Part shown: positions 13,301 to 26,315 of the stretch, one piece after another | Position numbering within the stretch: position 1 is the first letter of the stretch | Layout: each line of letters starts with the position of its first letter | NCBI RefSeq assembly: GCF_000189635.1 | Contig: NW_002476270.1 | Location: 364,244 to 428,243, forward strand | From: Tetrahymena thermophila SB210 | Lineage: Eukaryota > Ciliophora > Oligohymenophorea > Hymenostomatida > Tetrahymenidae | Direction: 5' to 3' | DNA length: 64,000 nt | Position numbers and translations under genes: made by a program | The notes under the pieces: model-generated | What the model saw: the letters and a program-made list of their open reading frames with translations, nothing else | Databases searched by the model: none | Told to the model about the DNA's origin: nothing

Positions 13301-16300
13301 TAATTGATTGCTTTAAAACATATTAACAACTAAATTATTAGTTTATTTATGTTAGTATTGCTTTATAAATAAGATTTATATTAATAAATTTTAAATTTAC
13401 CTACATATGTATAAGATAAAGTGTAAGCATTTGATTAAATGAATTAAATAAGATTATAATAGCCTACTGTATTAGAACCTAAACTTCCAAACATTAACAT
13501 GTTGTGCTATGAATCAAAATAAAGCTTATTTATAATAGAATTAGTTACTTGCATTTATTTAACAAGGACTAATTATGGATATGTTAATACATAAATAAAG
13601 CCATTAAAATCAGATACAAAAACATAATTATTATCCTTGTCTAGAAAAGCATCATACAGCTGATTTTATAGCTATATTTGATACCTAATTAATTTTACTA
13701 AAATATATTAATAACTTATAAAGAGAATGTTACATTTTATTAGGATTTTAAATATCGTTGTAACTCCAAGTTTTTACATATTTATCTTTGCTGTAATTAT
13801 TAAAAAAAAATATTCAAATTTGTATTTAAAAAAATGCTTACCTTACAGTGGTTAGAATTAAATTTTACTCATCAACTAGACATTAATATATCCAGTTCTA
13901 ATGAGCAATTATATAACCTAATTATACACAATTATAATCATAAATTCTAACATATCCATTTTGCTAAAATATTTTTTAAAATGTTATTTATATTTAGCTA
14001 TCCATTAAAATTATTTACATCCCATAATATTTGTAGTTTGTTAGTATAGTCAAAATTCCCAAATAATCCTTCAATCCAGCACCTGTGATTTAAGGTGTAA
14101 TAATCAATAGATCTTGACCACCAATCCCACTAAATAAATTAATTTTAAATTTAATATCTAAAAATTTGTTTTCATTATTAAATTAATAAAAAAATATTTT
14201 ATGAATTTGAGTAAGTAATTCATTTTTTTATTTACTAATTTTAAAATTTGTTTATAAGAAGATATTTTTAATTGTTTAAAGTAAATTTGTAAAGAATCAA
14301 TTTAAATCATAAAAGTTTTACCCCAAGAAACATGATAAGTTAAGCTTAAGGATTAAAAGCTATACCTGTAATTCTATCACTAAATTCTATCTGATCAAGG
14401 ACTTAAATTAATTGAAAATTTTTGGATAAATCCCAAACAACAATAGTTCCTGGTAATAAACAACCTACAAAAAGTCTATTTAAATATTCGTCAAAGAAAA
14501 AAATTTGGGTGTTAGAACCTTCTTTTCTTATTTTTAAATTTAAATTTAGCTTTTTATTATAATAGTTTCATTTATTTATTTATTATTTTAATAATTTGTT
14601 TTTAATTTGTTTCAATAAAACTATAGATCATTTAAAAAGTTTTTGCTTTTTTTTCGAATTATTTTTTTATAAATTTCAAATTATTTCATTAAATTTATAA
14701 AATTAATTTAATATTTTTTTTCTCTGTAAAATAAAAATTTTTTAAAAACAATTGATAAATTTCTTAAAGAATTTGGAAATTATTTGTTTTTTAAATTGTA
14801 AATTAATATTTTCTTTTAAAATTATTAAGGATGGATGTAATATTTAATATAAAAATCTATTATAAGTAAATAATTGGATATTTCATTTTCAAATTAAAAA
14901 ATTTTAAAACATAGCTTTTTTGAAAAAATTAAAATTATTTATTTATTTAAATAATCTAGTTTATATCAAATAAAATCTAGGAATTAAATTAATTCTTGGT
15001 TTCCCAGCTACAAGAATTTAAAACCTGAAAATGCTTTATTGTTAATGGAAATTATATAATTACAAATTTTAAGCAAAATTTCTATAAAAAAACTTACTTT
15101 GTTGATTGATTTATCTATAAAAAAGGTAGAGTAATATGTAGTATAATTTATTTATTTTTCTAATAAGTTGTCAAATAATGACCAATACTATATTATTCCT
15201 GCTTTATCAAGTTTAATTATTCTAATTTATTTTATTATAAATTAAAAGTTTTTATAAAATGATAAAATTTACCTATTAAAATCTGAGTCAATTTAAATTT
15301 ATACAGCTACATCATAAGATGATTAAGCCTAATCAAAAGAGTCCATGAAATAATTAAATTTAGATGTATTGAGATCTAAAGTAGAAACAGAGTATTCTTA
15401 ACCCACCACTACTAAATTATCAACTACAAAAGCTTACATCCATTTAAATGTTCTTAGCTTAAGAACTTAATTTTTAAATAATTGAGGACTTTTCTCTTCT
15501 AATGAGAATACAAATATGTAATTTTCAGAAACAGCTGATATTTGGTTTTTTTGATTGATAGATCCAAAAGTAAAATTAATTAAAGAATCTACAGAAGTTG
15601 AGTTTGCATCTCTTTGATCGCAATAAATTTTTTAGAAATCTGCTTGATACACTAACATATTTTATTCTATCGACCATACCTAAAATAAATTTGACTCTCC
15701 TATTACTATGATAAAATCTTCTTCTTAGCTAACCAATACCTATATAGAAACTGAAGGAAAAGTATTCTAAAACTATAAAATTGAGTTTTTATATGAAGAC
15801 ACATAAAAGACCCATTTTATGTAGTATATGTTAAAGAAATTTAATTTTTGGTTGTATAAATTGATTAAAAATTTTCAAATTTTTCTATTTAGAATAGTTT
15901 TTTAAAAATTTAGCTGGTAATTTCAAATTCGTATAAACCACCTTAAGAATCAATAAGCAAAAACCTCCTATTTGTCTTATCACTCACACACTGAGTTATC
16001 TAAGTTTATTTCAGCTAAATTGTAGTTATTTTTGAAGCATAAATTGAAGAATAAGAATAATCGATGATAAGCAACTATGTTTAATAGTAAAGAAAAAATA
16101 AATAAAATAAAATATATATATATATATATTTATACACTTGATGTGTCCCAGGTCACAACTATTAATTCTTCAGAATTCAAACATGATTTAGGATTGATTT
16201 AAATTTGTGTAGGAATTTAAAGAGTACTCTGTTTTGACCCATTTCCTGAGTTCCATCCAATAATTCTTCCTTTGGAATCTAGGTTATGAATTACAGATAC

Positions 16301-16618
16301 TTATAGGTTTTATCTATCATCTTTATCAATTTGATAGAATTAAACATCTTCTGAACTCTCGATGATGGTATACTTAATATTTCTACGGAAGTTAAAAATA
16401 CCAACAGTGAAAGGAAAGTAGACAATAGCAGCAATATCTTGAAAATCTTGCTGAGGATCTGATTTTAAAAGTATCATAGTTTATATTTATATATTTTTTT
16501 AATTGCATGAAGATCCTACTATCCAAAATGGGCATCATATTGCCCTAACTAAAGTGGATTAAGATAAAAGAAGGCAAAAATTTAATCTTATTAAGAATTT
16601 TAGCAAAATAGAAATCAT
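7384..16618 (-). CDS. giant multi-pass membrane protein: beta-propeller-like, beta-helix, Cys-rich module, TM bundle
   Basis: Read on the minus strand. The 5' half (16.5-12.4 kb) encodes repeated blades of WD/PQQ type (for example VWSIEQ and IVVWDLSKN) split by several introns, including a long AT-rich one near 14.55-15.0 kb. Next comes a parallel beta-helix region (about 11.5-10 kb) with repeated GG-S-I-Y/F motifs like polymorphic-membrane-protein repeats. A Cys-rich module follows (motifs GYTGALCSSCDNYGKIW and NYWRKSNYSDDIYQC), then many hydrophobic segments and a cytosolic tail ending FGNIDDENQN. Introns are clear at 9227-9285 and 7818-7892, and the stop is 7384-7386. The start is uncertain: ATG at 16618 gives a signal-peptide-like leader but meets an in-frame TGA at 16535-16537; ATG at 16477 lies after it. 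Same family as the gene at 49378-59658. Likely a surface or endomembrane protein of unknown ligand. Exons in 12.4-16.5 kb are not fully resolved. Confidence 0.75.
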
Positions 16619-19432
16619 TGTTTTCAATTTTTTTTTTAATAAAGTATAACAAAAAAAAAATTTAATCCCAAGAGAATCAATTTAAATAGCAGTTATTTGA
16701 GAAATATAATATTAAAAATTTTTAAAAAAATAAAAATTCGCTTCAAAAAGAAAAGGCTTTTTTAAAAAAAATATTAAATAAAAATTACTATTTAAATATA
16801 TTTAAATTTTTTGATTAAGTAAATTAATGAATGTTGATGAGCAATAAAAACAAATGACCAATCATTATTAATTCAGCAAAATTAAAAATCAAAAAAATAT
16901 AAATTATTATCAATTGGAATCAGATAACTAAAGTAAAAAGGATTCAAGCTAAAATCAATTAAAATTTTTTAATTTCTTAAAAAAAATATTATGAAATATC
17001 ATATATTAGTAAAATTGGATACTAAAACTAATAAGTAGTATGAGCGTAATAAAATATTCATTTATCACATTTATTTGATTGAATATAATAAGTGAGTAAA
17101 AAGGATATAAACCAAAGAATTATGCTAAATTAATTTTAAATTTTTTATCCAGAAAAGCAAATAAAAAGTTGAAGAAAATGAAAATGTGTAATTAAACTTT
17201 AAAAAATCTACAATTTGCTTTGAATATTTTATTATTAAATTTTAAGATTCAGTAAAAATTATAATTTAAAGGGTATTTAAACTTGTATCATTTTTTAGTA
17301 TTACAAGTGTTAATCAAAAATAAATTAAAGGATAAATTGAAGAAAAAAAGTAAACTTTGTAAATTTTGTAATTAAAAAGTCAATAATAATTAAAATAAAT
17401 AAATAAAATAATTAATTTAAATAGCATTATTTTAGAAGATATTTGAGTAAATTAATAATAATTTTAAAGGTTATTAAAGTTAATCAAAATTAAATGGAAA
17501 AAAGTAGAAATCGAGAAAGAATTATATTTGGTATATAATTATTTACTTATTATTAATAATTGCATATTTTTAAATAGCTTTATTTCGAAGCTAATATTTT
17601 TTTATTCTTCTAAAGAAGTTAATATTAGGGAAAATAAAAAATTTACTTTTAAGTTTATATATTAAATTTTCGATTTACTTTTTTATTCAAAAAATTTAAA
17701 ATCAATAAAATGAAAGAAAGCCTAAATTAATTTTATTGCTTAATTTTAAAGTATTACACACAATTTAGAATAGTTTACTTTATAAAAGTATCAATTAAAG
17801 TTATACTTATTAATGAGTTGTTAATAAACATTTTAAATATTTCTTAGAATTAGAAGGAATATTAGGAAATTGAGCTAATTAAGTAACAGATGTAGGATTT
17901 TTAATTAATTAGCTTTATAATCTTAGACAATAAATGGAATTTTAGGCATTCTAAAAAATCACAAGATATTGATTAAGAATTAAAATTTAATAATAATAAA
18001 TAAAAAAATTTTGAAAATTCTAAATTTGTAAAAATAAAATTCATTAATTTTAATAGATTAATAATGCATTAGAGTTGGAAATATTAGAAGAAGTATATTA
18101 CTATTAAAATTTAAATTAAAAATGAAGTATATATATTTTATAAATTTCAAAATAATTTTACAATATAAATTATTCATTTTATTATGAAAAAAATAATCTT
18201 GTGATAATTTCCAAAGATAATTTTAGTTTCATCATATCCTGAGTTTATAAAAAAGTGTTAGCAAAATTTAATGAATCAAAGATAATTAATTTGTTTCTTT
18301 AAAATGGTATTTAAAATGATGTTGTTTGTACCTAAAAGTGTAATTATTAGATTTTTATAACATTTTATTCAAAACATAGTATTAAATAAGATGATTTTTT
18401 TAAATAATACTCTTTTAAGGTAGTTTACAAAATAATACTTTTATATTCAATACTTTTTAAATAAAGTAGAAATAAATGATCATTTTTTATTATGCTTATT
18501 ATTAAAAATATTAATTTTAAAATCAATCAAATTAACTGAAATAAAAGTAATTATTTTTAATTATTAGTATTAAGTTTACATAAATGTCTAGGCAATAATT
18601 ATAATAAAAAAATTAACATAACTTTAGTTGAAAAAGAAAATATTAAAAGTTTACTATTTTTTCAAAAATTATTTTATCTAAATTAGAAGGTATTTTTATA
18701 CATATTTATATAAATAGAACCAAAAAATTTTGGCTGTAAATCCTTTTAAATCTAATTTTATTTGAACTTTAAAATAGAAACGAAATTTAAAGATTCAATT
18801 AATTTAGATTTTTATTTTGATAATCAAATTATTCTTTACAATTAATAATCATATACCTTAAAATTAAATAAAAAGTTTTTATATATTTTTAATAAAAAAA
18901 TTTTTTTTTTCATTAAACAAGCTTTTAAATAGACATTATGAATTTTATCTCAAATTTATTGTTTGATTACAGTTTTTAATTGAGAAAATTTTTTTATAAA
19001 AGAGTTAAATATTATTAACATAAATTAAAAAAAAATTTACTAAATTGATTTATTTTAAATATTTAAGCTTATCTAAAATAAAAATAAAATATATTTTTTC
19101 TATTATAATATTAAAATAGCAAAGTGGAGTTTATTAAATATCAAGAATTAAACTAGAAGAATTTCAATATGAATATAATACATTCAAAAATGAGTAAAGA
19201 CTTTAGTAATACTTTAAAGACAAAACCATGAAGAGAAATAAATTATTAATAAAATATAATGCCTTATTATATGAATTGTAAATAAGCAGTATAAATACAA
19301 ACATAAATTAGAAATAGTAATTCATTAAATTTTTACACGCTGAATAAATTAGAAAAAATAGGTCGAACACTTAAATATTGAATTAAAACATTAGATAAGC
19401 AATCAAAAGGAAAGGAATAAATTTAAAAGGAA
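16619..19432. other. long AT-rich gene-poor region
   Basis: About 2.8 kb of extremely AT-rich sequence. A frame from ATG at 16827 gives about 53 codons, and another stretch of roughly 17.16-17.81 kb lacks TGA. Their composition is spacer-like and no domain is visible, so I do not call them genes. Motifs such as TTAAAGGKTATT and AAAGTTAATCAAAATTAAA recur loosely around 17.27-17.50 kb. The right end should hold the promoter of the gene at 19433. Confidence 0.5.
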
Positions 19433-22019
19433 ATGAATCCTGGAGCATTTAATTTAAATGACTATCAATAAGAATAGATGGCACAGTAAAGAAAGAAAAA
19501 AATGCTCATATTGTTTATAGCTCTTTCATCTCTTTATGTATTCTCAAGGACTTCAGTTCAAACATCTTAATAAAATTAATTAAGAGGAAACTCAAGAAAT
19601 AAATAATATAATGAAGAGAATATGGGGTTAATTGATGACTCTACAAAAGCTTTGAAGTAGTTAGAAGATAGTGAATCTACTATAGATGGATATAAAGAGT
19701 TATACAGAGCTTTTTATGAAAGATATGAAGACGAGTAAAATGGAATAGAAAATCCTACTCCAGATTTGAAAGGAAATAGTGCTTCAGATTTACTATTTGG
19801 TACTCTTTATTCATTAAAGAGAAAGCAATTTGAAGGTGTTTGGAATTCTGAAAACTCGCAAAATGTAGCTCATTTTATATTTTAAAAACATAAGTTTATT
19901 ACCATTTTCTCTTTGAATGTTTAATATTATCTTAATACTATTAAAGTATTCATTTAAAAAAGAAAATGCATAGAAATGAGTCAAATTAAATTCTTTTTAA
20001 CAATAAATAAAAGATTCTTGGATTCTTAGATAATAAATAGGGTCATTTCAACAGCTACATTGAAAGTTATAACAAAAGTGAAATAAGATTTTATGTTGCA
20101 ATAAGAGATGATTAATACATTGATCACAAGTCAATGATCGGACTAATGATTATTAAAAGAGGTACTAACTTCACCATTGTAGACAAATAAGTTAAATTTT
20201 CGAATTTAACCCTTATGTATAATTTGTAAAATGATTTGCAATATATCTCAAACAACTATCACAATGGTAAATCTATTTTATTGATATGGTATTTTATATA
20301 AAAATTATATTTTGCTTAGCTACCATCCCTGTAAACATGGTTATCCAATTTAATGAATAGACAGATTCCGAAAAATATATCAATAAATACAGTCCTTACT
20401 TGTTTATCAAAATCTCGAATGAAAATACAGATGACAAATTTTCATCAATAAACATTTCTGCCGAAGCTGATTTAGAAGATGAAGTAAATAAATTCAATTT
20501 AGCTTTAGCAAAAATTGATTCGTTAACTACTTAACATTAATAAATTTTTGTTTTGTGCTTGACTAAAATTCTAAATATATATTTTCATTATTTGAGTTAA
20601 CTTTTAAATAATTTGGTTTTTTATTAAATAACGCTTCTTAATTTTATAAAAGAGTTCCTAAAAAGGTAGATAGACGATGTATTACGCGATATTCCTAACT
20701 ATAGTATTATCTATTTAATTCATCTTTGTGATTAAGATGATGAAGAGCTTTTTAGTTCAGGATAACGAAGAATAAAAATTCTCTCTTCTCTCACTCAGCA
20801 TAGTTTTTATTTGGGACGGATTTTTTTGTTTCCTTCACCTCTTATTTGCAATCAGCCAAGATGTATTTTTCTATTCAAAACAAACAAAAAATATTTAATA
20901 AATCCTAAAATAACAGCATTAATTCCATTATTTCATAACTCCTTGCTTCCTTTACATGATTCTTTGGAATATTTTTGAAAGAGGTTTAATTACAATAGTC
21001 TGGAGAAATAGACACGTAAGCTAATTTATCATCAAGATCAATATCTTCTTTATATTTTTATTTAACTTATTTTTAAAATTATTTTTTATTAAAAGCTAAT
21101 TTTAAAAACTTATTTTTGTTTAAAGTCATTTTAATAATAAATAAATAAATAGGCAAATATAGTTGATGAATAAATATTAAATAAAAAGAGAATTTGCTTT
21201 TTTGTCTGCTTATGTAATAATATAAAATAATATAGAATAATAGATTGAAAGAATAAATTATTTTTTTATTTAAAATATTAGATTCTGCTTTGATATTCTC
21301 TTTCTTCATCATTAAATAGTATAGAGCAAAATCCTGGTTACTTTATCTTGTAAATCTATATTTTGTACCTTAAATTATCAGAAACGTTCGTAGAGGATAA
21401 TAAGTTAAAGTATGCAAATCATATGTTTTTGGTTTTATGATGATAAGATCTTTAATATTGGTATTTAATTAATTAATTATCTATAAATTTAATAAATTAA
21501 TTTGTATTAAAATATTAAAAAATAGCTTTATTATCGCGGATGTCCAGAAAATATAGCTAAGCTCTCACCTTAATATTCAACATGTATTGGAATAGTTGTA
21601 ATTATTATAGCATAGGTAAAATTTATTTAAATAAATGGTTTAGTTATATATCAATAAATATTTATTAGGTATTGTTCCTATATGCTCAAGAGTATTTTGG
21701 TCCACGTTTCTTTATCCCTAAAAGATTCTAAACAGATTGTTACGATTACTATTATAAGCTACCTCATTCATAAGTTGATTTAGAAAGTTAAGGATAAGCA
21801 GATGAATGTACAATTTGCATTACTGAATTATCTATGCAACCAGTTCTTTAATCAAATTCTAGCTACTTTAAAGATTTAATTATTAAAGCTAAATAAAAAT
21901 AAAATTATATTATGAAAACACCATGTGACCACAAATACCATATACCATGTCTATTAAAATGGATGGAAGTAAAAATGGAATGCCCAACTTGCAGAGCTCC
22001 TTTGCCACCTATGGTATGA
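19433..22019 (+). CDS. TUL1: Tul1/Dsc1-like transmembrane RING E3 ubiquitin ligase, about 638 aa
   Basis: The C-terminus carries a RING: CTIC, then CDHKYHIPC and CPTC, with about 30 extra residues between the first and second metal pairs. Before it stands the family hallmark GPRFFIPKRF followed by YDYYYKLP, and upstream PQIIRN and a C-P-E-N-I segment after several membrane helices. This order (lumenal N-domain after an N-terminal membrane anchor at residues 24-38, polytopic core, cytosolic RING) is that of yeast Tul1 and fission-yeast Dsc1. Those ligases ubiquitinate membrane proteins in Golgi and endosomes for sorting or degradation. Later exons are firm: 20320-20549, 20653-21015, 21236-21460, 21526-21615 and 21669-22019. 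Exon 1 starts at 19433 (in-frame TGA upstream). The join between about 19865 and 20041 is uncertain. TGA stop at 22017-22019. The partner subunits of a Dsc complex are not in this window. Confidence 0.88.
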
Positions 22020-22595
22020 AATCAAAAACCGAATCTAATTAATTATATAAATATAAAATGAATAAATCTATGAATTAAAATGGCATTATTTAATGCTTAC
22101 AAATGACTAATTCTCATAACTTAAAAAGGATTGATTGATAAGAAAAAATACTTAATCAGCACTATCTCTTTCTACTGCTTAAAATTAAAAATATAATTTA
22201 ATTTTTTAATAAAAAAAACACTAAATTAAATCTGATTATTTTCAAAAATAAATGAGTATTTAAAAAAAAAGATATTAAAGTTAAATATATCTGATAAAAT
22301 AATTTAAGTGTATTGAAATTAAAAAGCTAATTTTATTTTATATATGTTCTTAATCCAATCAATTTTTAATTTATAATTAATTGAAATCAAATAGCAGTTT
22401 TTAATTAGTATAAAAATTCAAAAAACAATTTCTTTTTTATTTTTATTTTAAGACAAAATAAATATTTATGAATTTATATAACAAGTTTAATATATCTAAG
22501 ATGATGTATCTATCACCTTTAAATTAATCATAATCTTTAAATTAGATATTTAAGTTATTTTGGGATTATATAGTTTTTACATATAAAAACATTGC
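22020..22595. other. AT-rich spacer between convergent genes
   Basis: 3' flanks of the Tul1-like gene (+) and the helical protein gene (-). Nothing else is seen. Confidence 0.5.
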
Positions 22596-25500
22596 TCACT
22601 GCATATCTATGAACACTTTTTTCTGAGAATCTATTAAATAAACTTCTTTAAAACCACTTTAAATTAAAATTTATTATTTTAACTTATTGAAATATTATTT
22701 TCCCTCATCCTTGCTGTCAAAAGGTTTACCAGAATCATTCTCGTCATTATTTTTAAAGCCATATACAGCTGCTATTTTGTCATTATTACTTAGTGTCACT
22801 AAAATATCAATGATATTATTAAGTTATATTTAATTTGTTTCTATTTTGGCTGTCTTTTTATATTTAATTTCCAAAAGCGAGATTAAATTCTTTAATTTAT
22901 TTTGCTTCATCTATTAAAGATTAGCTAATACATTCTATACTCTGAGATCAACAACTTAGTTTAAAGAGTCATTCGATTGTAAAAATTACATTTCATTTAA
23001 TTTGTAAATAGCTTATGAAAATATAATTGAGTTTACATTATCTATACTTAAAAGTTGAGGTATAAAGCTATTGTAAAAACACTTTTCACTAATCTTCCAA
23101 ATGTCTTAGTCCTAAAGTTTTAATTGATCATCAGAAAACACAATTTGTGAAAGAAGTATTGCGTTTATACAAATAGAATTTTTTCTGAATATGTCTAAAT
23201 ATTTTTTTAAATGGTCGTACTTATTATCTTCGTTTTTCTTAAGTTGCTTAATCGAAGGAACTTGAAGGGGAGCAAATTAAATTTGTAATTCTTCATGCGA
23301 CATTTTTATTTTCATCAATTCTTCTTGCTTTTCAGTTGCTTCTTTATAAATTTATTCTTAAATTCTCTCTAAGTCTTCAGTAAAATCAAGCTCTTCTATT
23401 GATTTTTCTGGTTTATCTTCTTTCATTAAATCATTAAGATCTACTTATTTCTATATGCTCATAAAAAATTATTTAGCTTCTTGCATTTCAGAGGCTGTTT
23501 CAAAATTTTCAAATTCAATTCTGAATGGATACTTTTTTAATTACTTTTAAAGAATTATTTATTCTTTTTCTTTGTCTTACAAGATATTTTTTAATAAAAA
23601 CCCTATTTTTATGATAACAGGAGTGCTAAGCTTGTGAGTTATTTGGCAGATATATTTTAAGCTTTTATTAAATATTTATTGTACCTCATCCATAGGAATA
23701 ATATTTTTTATTTTGTTTAGCTTTTCTATTTTTTGAATTAACTCAAACAGCTCTTCTAAATTATAGTATTCAGCCTTCTAAAAATTTTTATTAATATTTT
23801 ACAAAGGCTAAGCAAGTGCTTGCTATATCACATAAGCTAATTCTTATTCTTAAAATTTGTACTCTTCTTTACCTGATAAATCTCTGATCAAGCATTCTAC
23901 TAAGAAATTGGTAATATGAAGAACATTCTAAAAATCAAATTAGTCAAACTTTGTTAAATAAGAATTTATATTTACAAATAATTAAAAGTTCTTAATGTAG
24001 ATTTTTGGGTTTGCAAGTATATAATTTAAGCAATCATTTAATAAAATTGGATGTGATGACTATTTTGGAGAATCTTGCTACTGCTTTATATAATTTTCTA
24101 TGGATTAACCAAATAACTCTTCGATCTTGCTATTTAAAACTTCTTGTTGATCTAATTTAATATCCATTTTGTATATAAAACCACATATTTTAGCTAAACA
24201 TTTAAAGTTTGCTTATGTGAATTTATGTTTAAGCATATGATAAAGAATTCTGTTAGAAATATCATTCTTTTACTATTCAGATTCTTTGCTATAATTCTTT
24301 GATAGTTGCTTTTAGTAAAATAAAGAATTGTATTAGAAGAGGATAGTAAAATCAAGAGCAGACAAAAATTAAGGTTTTTATAATATTGCTGATATAAGTT
24401 TTTAGTGAAAAAGAGGCTCAGTAATTTCTAAGTGCATACTTATATACATCAATTAAAGAAGCTAACTTCTTCTTAAGCTTTTTAAGTGATTACATAGCTT
24501 TTTAACTGCCAAAACAATAACTTTTTATGCAGATTTACTTGAATTAATTTCTTTTTTGAGTATATTTAGATAAAGGATGAAGTGATAAATCTAAATTTCA
24601 CTGAAAAAATTAATATTCTAATCCTTTTCTAATAGCTAGATTATATTGTTAAATAATTAAGATACTATTTCTTTATTTTTATAATCGTCTGCCATCTTTC
24701 CAAGCATTTTCAATAAAAGATTCAATGAATCAGGATTCATTTCTTCTAAATTTAGATTAACTTTTTCTAAGATTTACAAGAACATTTTCTTTTCTGAAAG
24801 TGAGTATCTCTTTTCTATCTTTGCAGCTAAATTAAAAGAAAAAAAAAATTATAAAAAAAGAAATAAATATTTTTAAATAAATCATGATATTTTACAGTTC
24901 TCTTCTTCTTTTAACTTGTTTTACTTCAATACTTCTCTATCGTACTGCTACTAATATTTATAGATTTCAGTAAATTTATATAAAAGCATAGCATAATGTT
25001 AGCTTTCTAAGGGATATTTACTCTTTTAATAAATTTTAATTAGTTCGCTATCTGATGAACATTTTAAAATTTAAGATGCCAATTATTTTGATCTAGTTTA
25101 TTTATATTATTACGAATCCTCCTAATTATACTTGTTTTAATAGTCGAATTGCTCTTTTTGTATTTTATTCTCATGTAATTAGCTTCTTACATTTGCAAAA
25201 TCCCCTTGCTAACTCTATTAATTAAAACTATTTGTAGTCTCATTTGATTGCTTTTATCTATATTCCTTCAAATCAATAATTGTTTTTCTTGCGAAGAAGC
25301 ATTTCTGAACTTGAGACAATGAATTTAATTTTGCAACTATTCTTCCAATCATAAAAACCTATTTAAATTTCTAAATATTTTTTACTTGCTGTGATAATTT
25401 TAAAGTTATGATTGTTTATTTATTAAGATTTCTTTCTAATATGATGAGAAGTTTATAGAATTTCTAAAGTCCTACCAAAGCTTTTAATTTATCTAAAATT

Positions 25501-25800
25501 TAATTTTAATAACTTAAAAAATTATCTTCTTTTTCAAATACTTTTGCAAATTATTTTGTTTTATTTATCTTTTTACTTGCAAAATTAGAATGTTCTTTAA
25601 TTTATATTTATTCACTCGTTAAAAAATTTTTTTGATGATTGAATATATATATGCTACTTTTCCCAATTATCTACTAAAAAAAGTTACAGTGTTTTAGAAT
25701 TCAAATTTGCTATGACATACAAAATAATTTTATATTTACTTTAAAATTATAAAAGAAATATACTTAGTAAAGATAAATAATGATTTACTTAGTTCTACAT
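22596..25800 (-). CDS. large helical protein with IQ-like motif, about 1006 aa
   Basis: Three exons on the minus strand join in frame: 25800-25789 (a four-codon first exon, tentative), 25673-24896 and 24826-22596. Introns are 25674-25788 and 24827-24895. The stop is 22596-22598. If the tiny first exon is wrong, the first internal Met is at 25352. Near residue 126 is an IQ-like segment, VQKCFFARKTIIDLKEYR, and related hydrophobic/basic helices lie just before it, which suggests binding of calmodulin or a similar EF-hand protein. The remainder is a long array of amphipathic helices reminiscent of helical-repeat proteins, with a charged coiled-coil-like stretch (EELDFTEDLERIQEQIYKEA) near two thirds of the length. 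No catalytic motif or signal peptide is seen. I do not recognise the family. Confidence 0.8.
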
Positions 25801-26315
25801 TTCTTAAAAATAGATTAAGTAGAGTTTTCTAAGATAAAATTTTCTTTTTAATAAAATTCAAAAATTTATTTTTATTTTAATAATTGTTACTGAATAATCT
25901 ACTATCATTGTGAGCTCAGACCTTTAATTGTCAATTTCTTTGCAATTTTTTTAAAATTATCTAATTTAATGTTTTTTATTTTATTTTTAACCTTCAAAGA
26001 ATTTAGACTTAATATAAAAACTCTAAAAATAAAAATAGATAAAATTGATTTAGTTGTTTTAACATTTTTCTTTTATTTTAAATTCAAAAATATTTTTTGT
26101 TTTAATTTTTATAATTGTAACTTGAATTATTTACTTTTATAATGAGCTCAGATATTTATTTGTTAATTTATTTACAATTATTTTAAAAATTATCTAATTT
26201 TTATGTTTTTTATTTTTTACCCTTCAAAGAATTTAGACTTAATATAAAAACTCTACATTTAATAAAAATCATAAAAATAGACATAATTTTTTTAGCATTT
26301 TCTTTTGTTGCAAAT
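25801..26315. repeat. two degenerate downstream copies of the neighbouring gene's 3' end
   Basis: The spacer between the two - genes is largely filled by two imperfect copies (about 26081-26250 and 25852-26026) of the terminal 170 bases of the gene ending at 26316, spaced about 230 bases apart. Shared landmarks are TGAGCTCAGAT or close variants, a run AAAATTATCTAATT, and CCTTCAAAGAATTTAGACTT (the last also shared between the two copies word for word). The nearer copy still encodes a C-terminus with its own TGA; the farther one is interrupted. Confidence 0.8.
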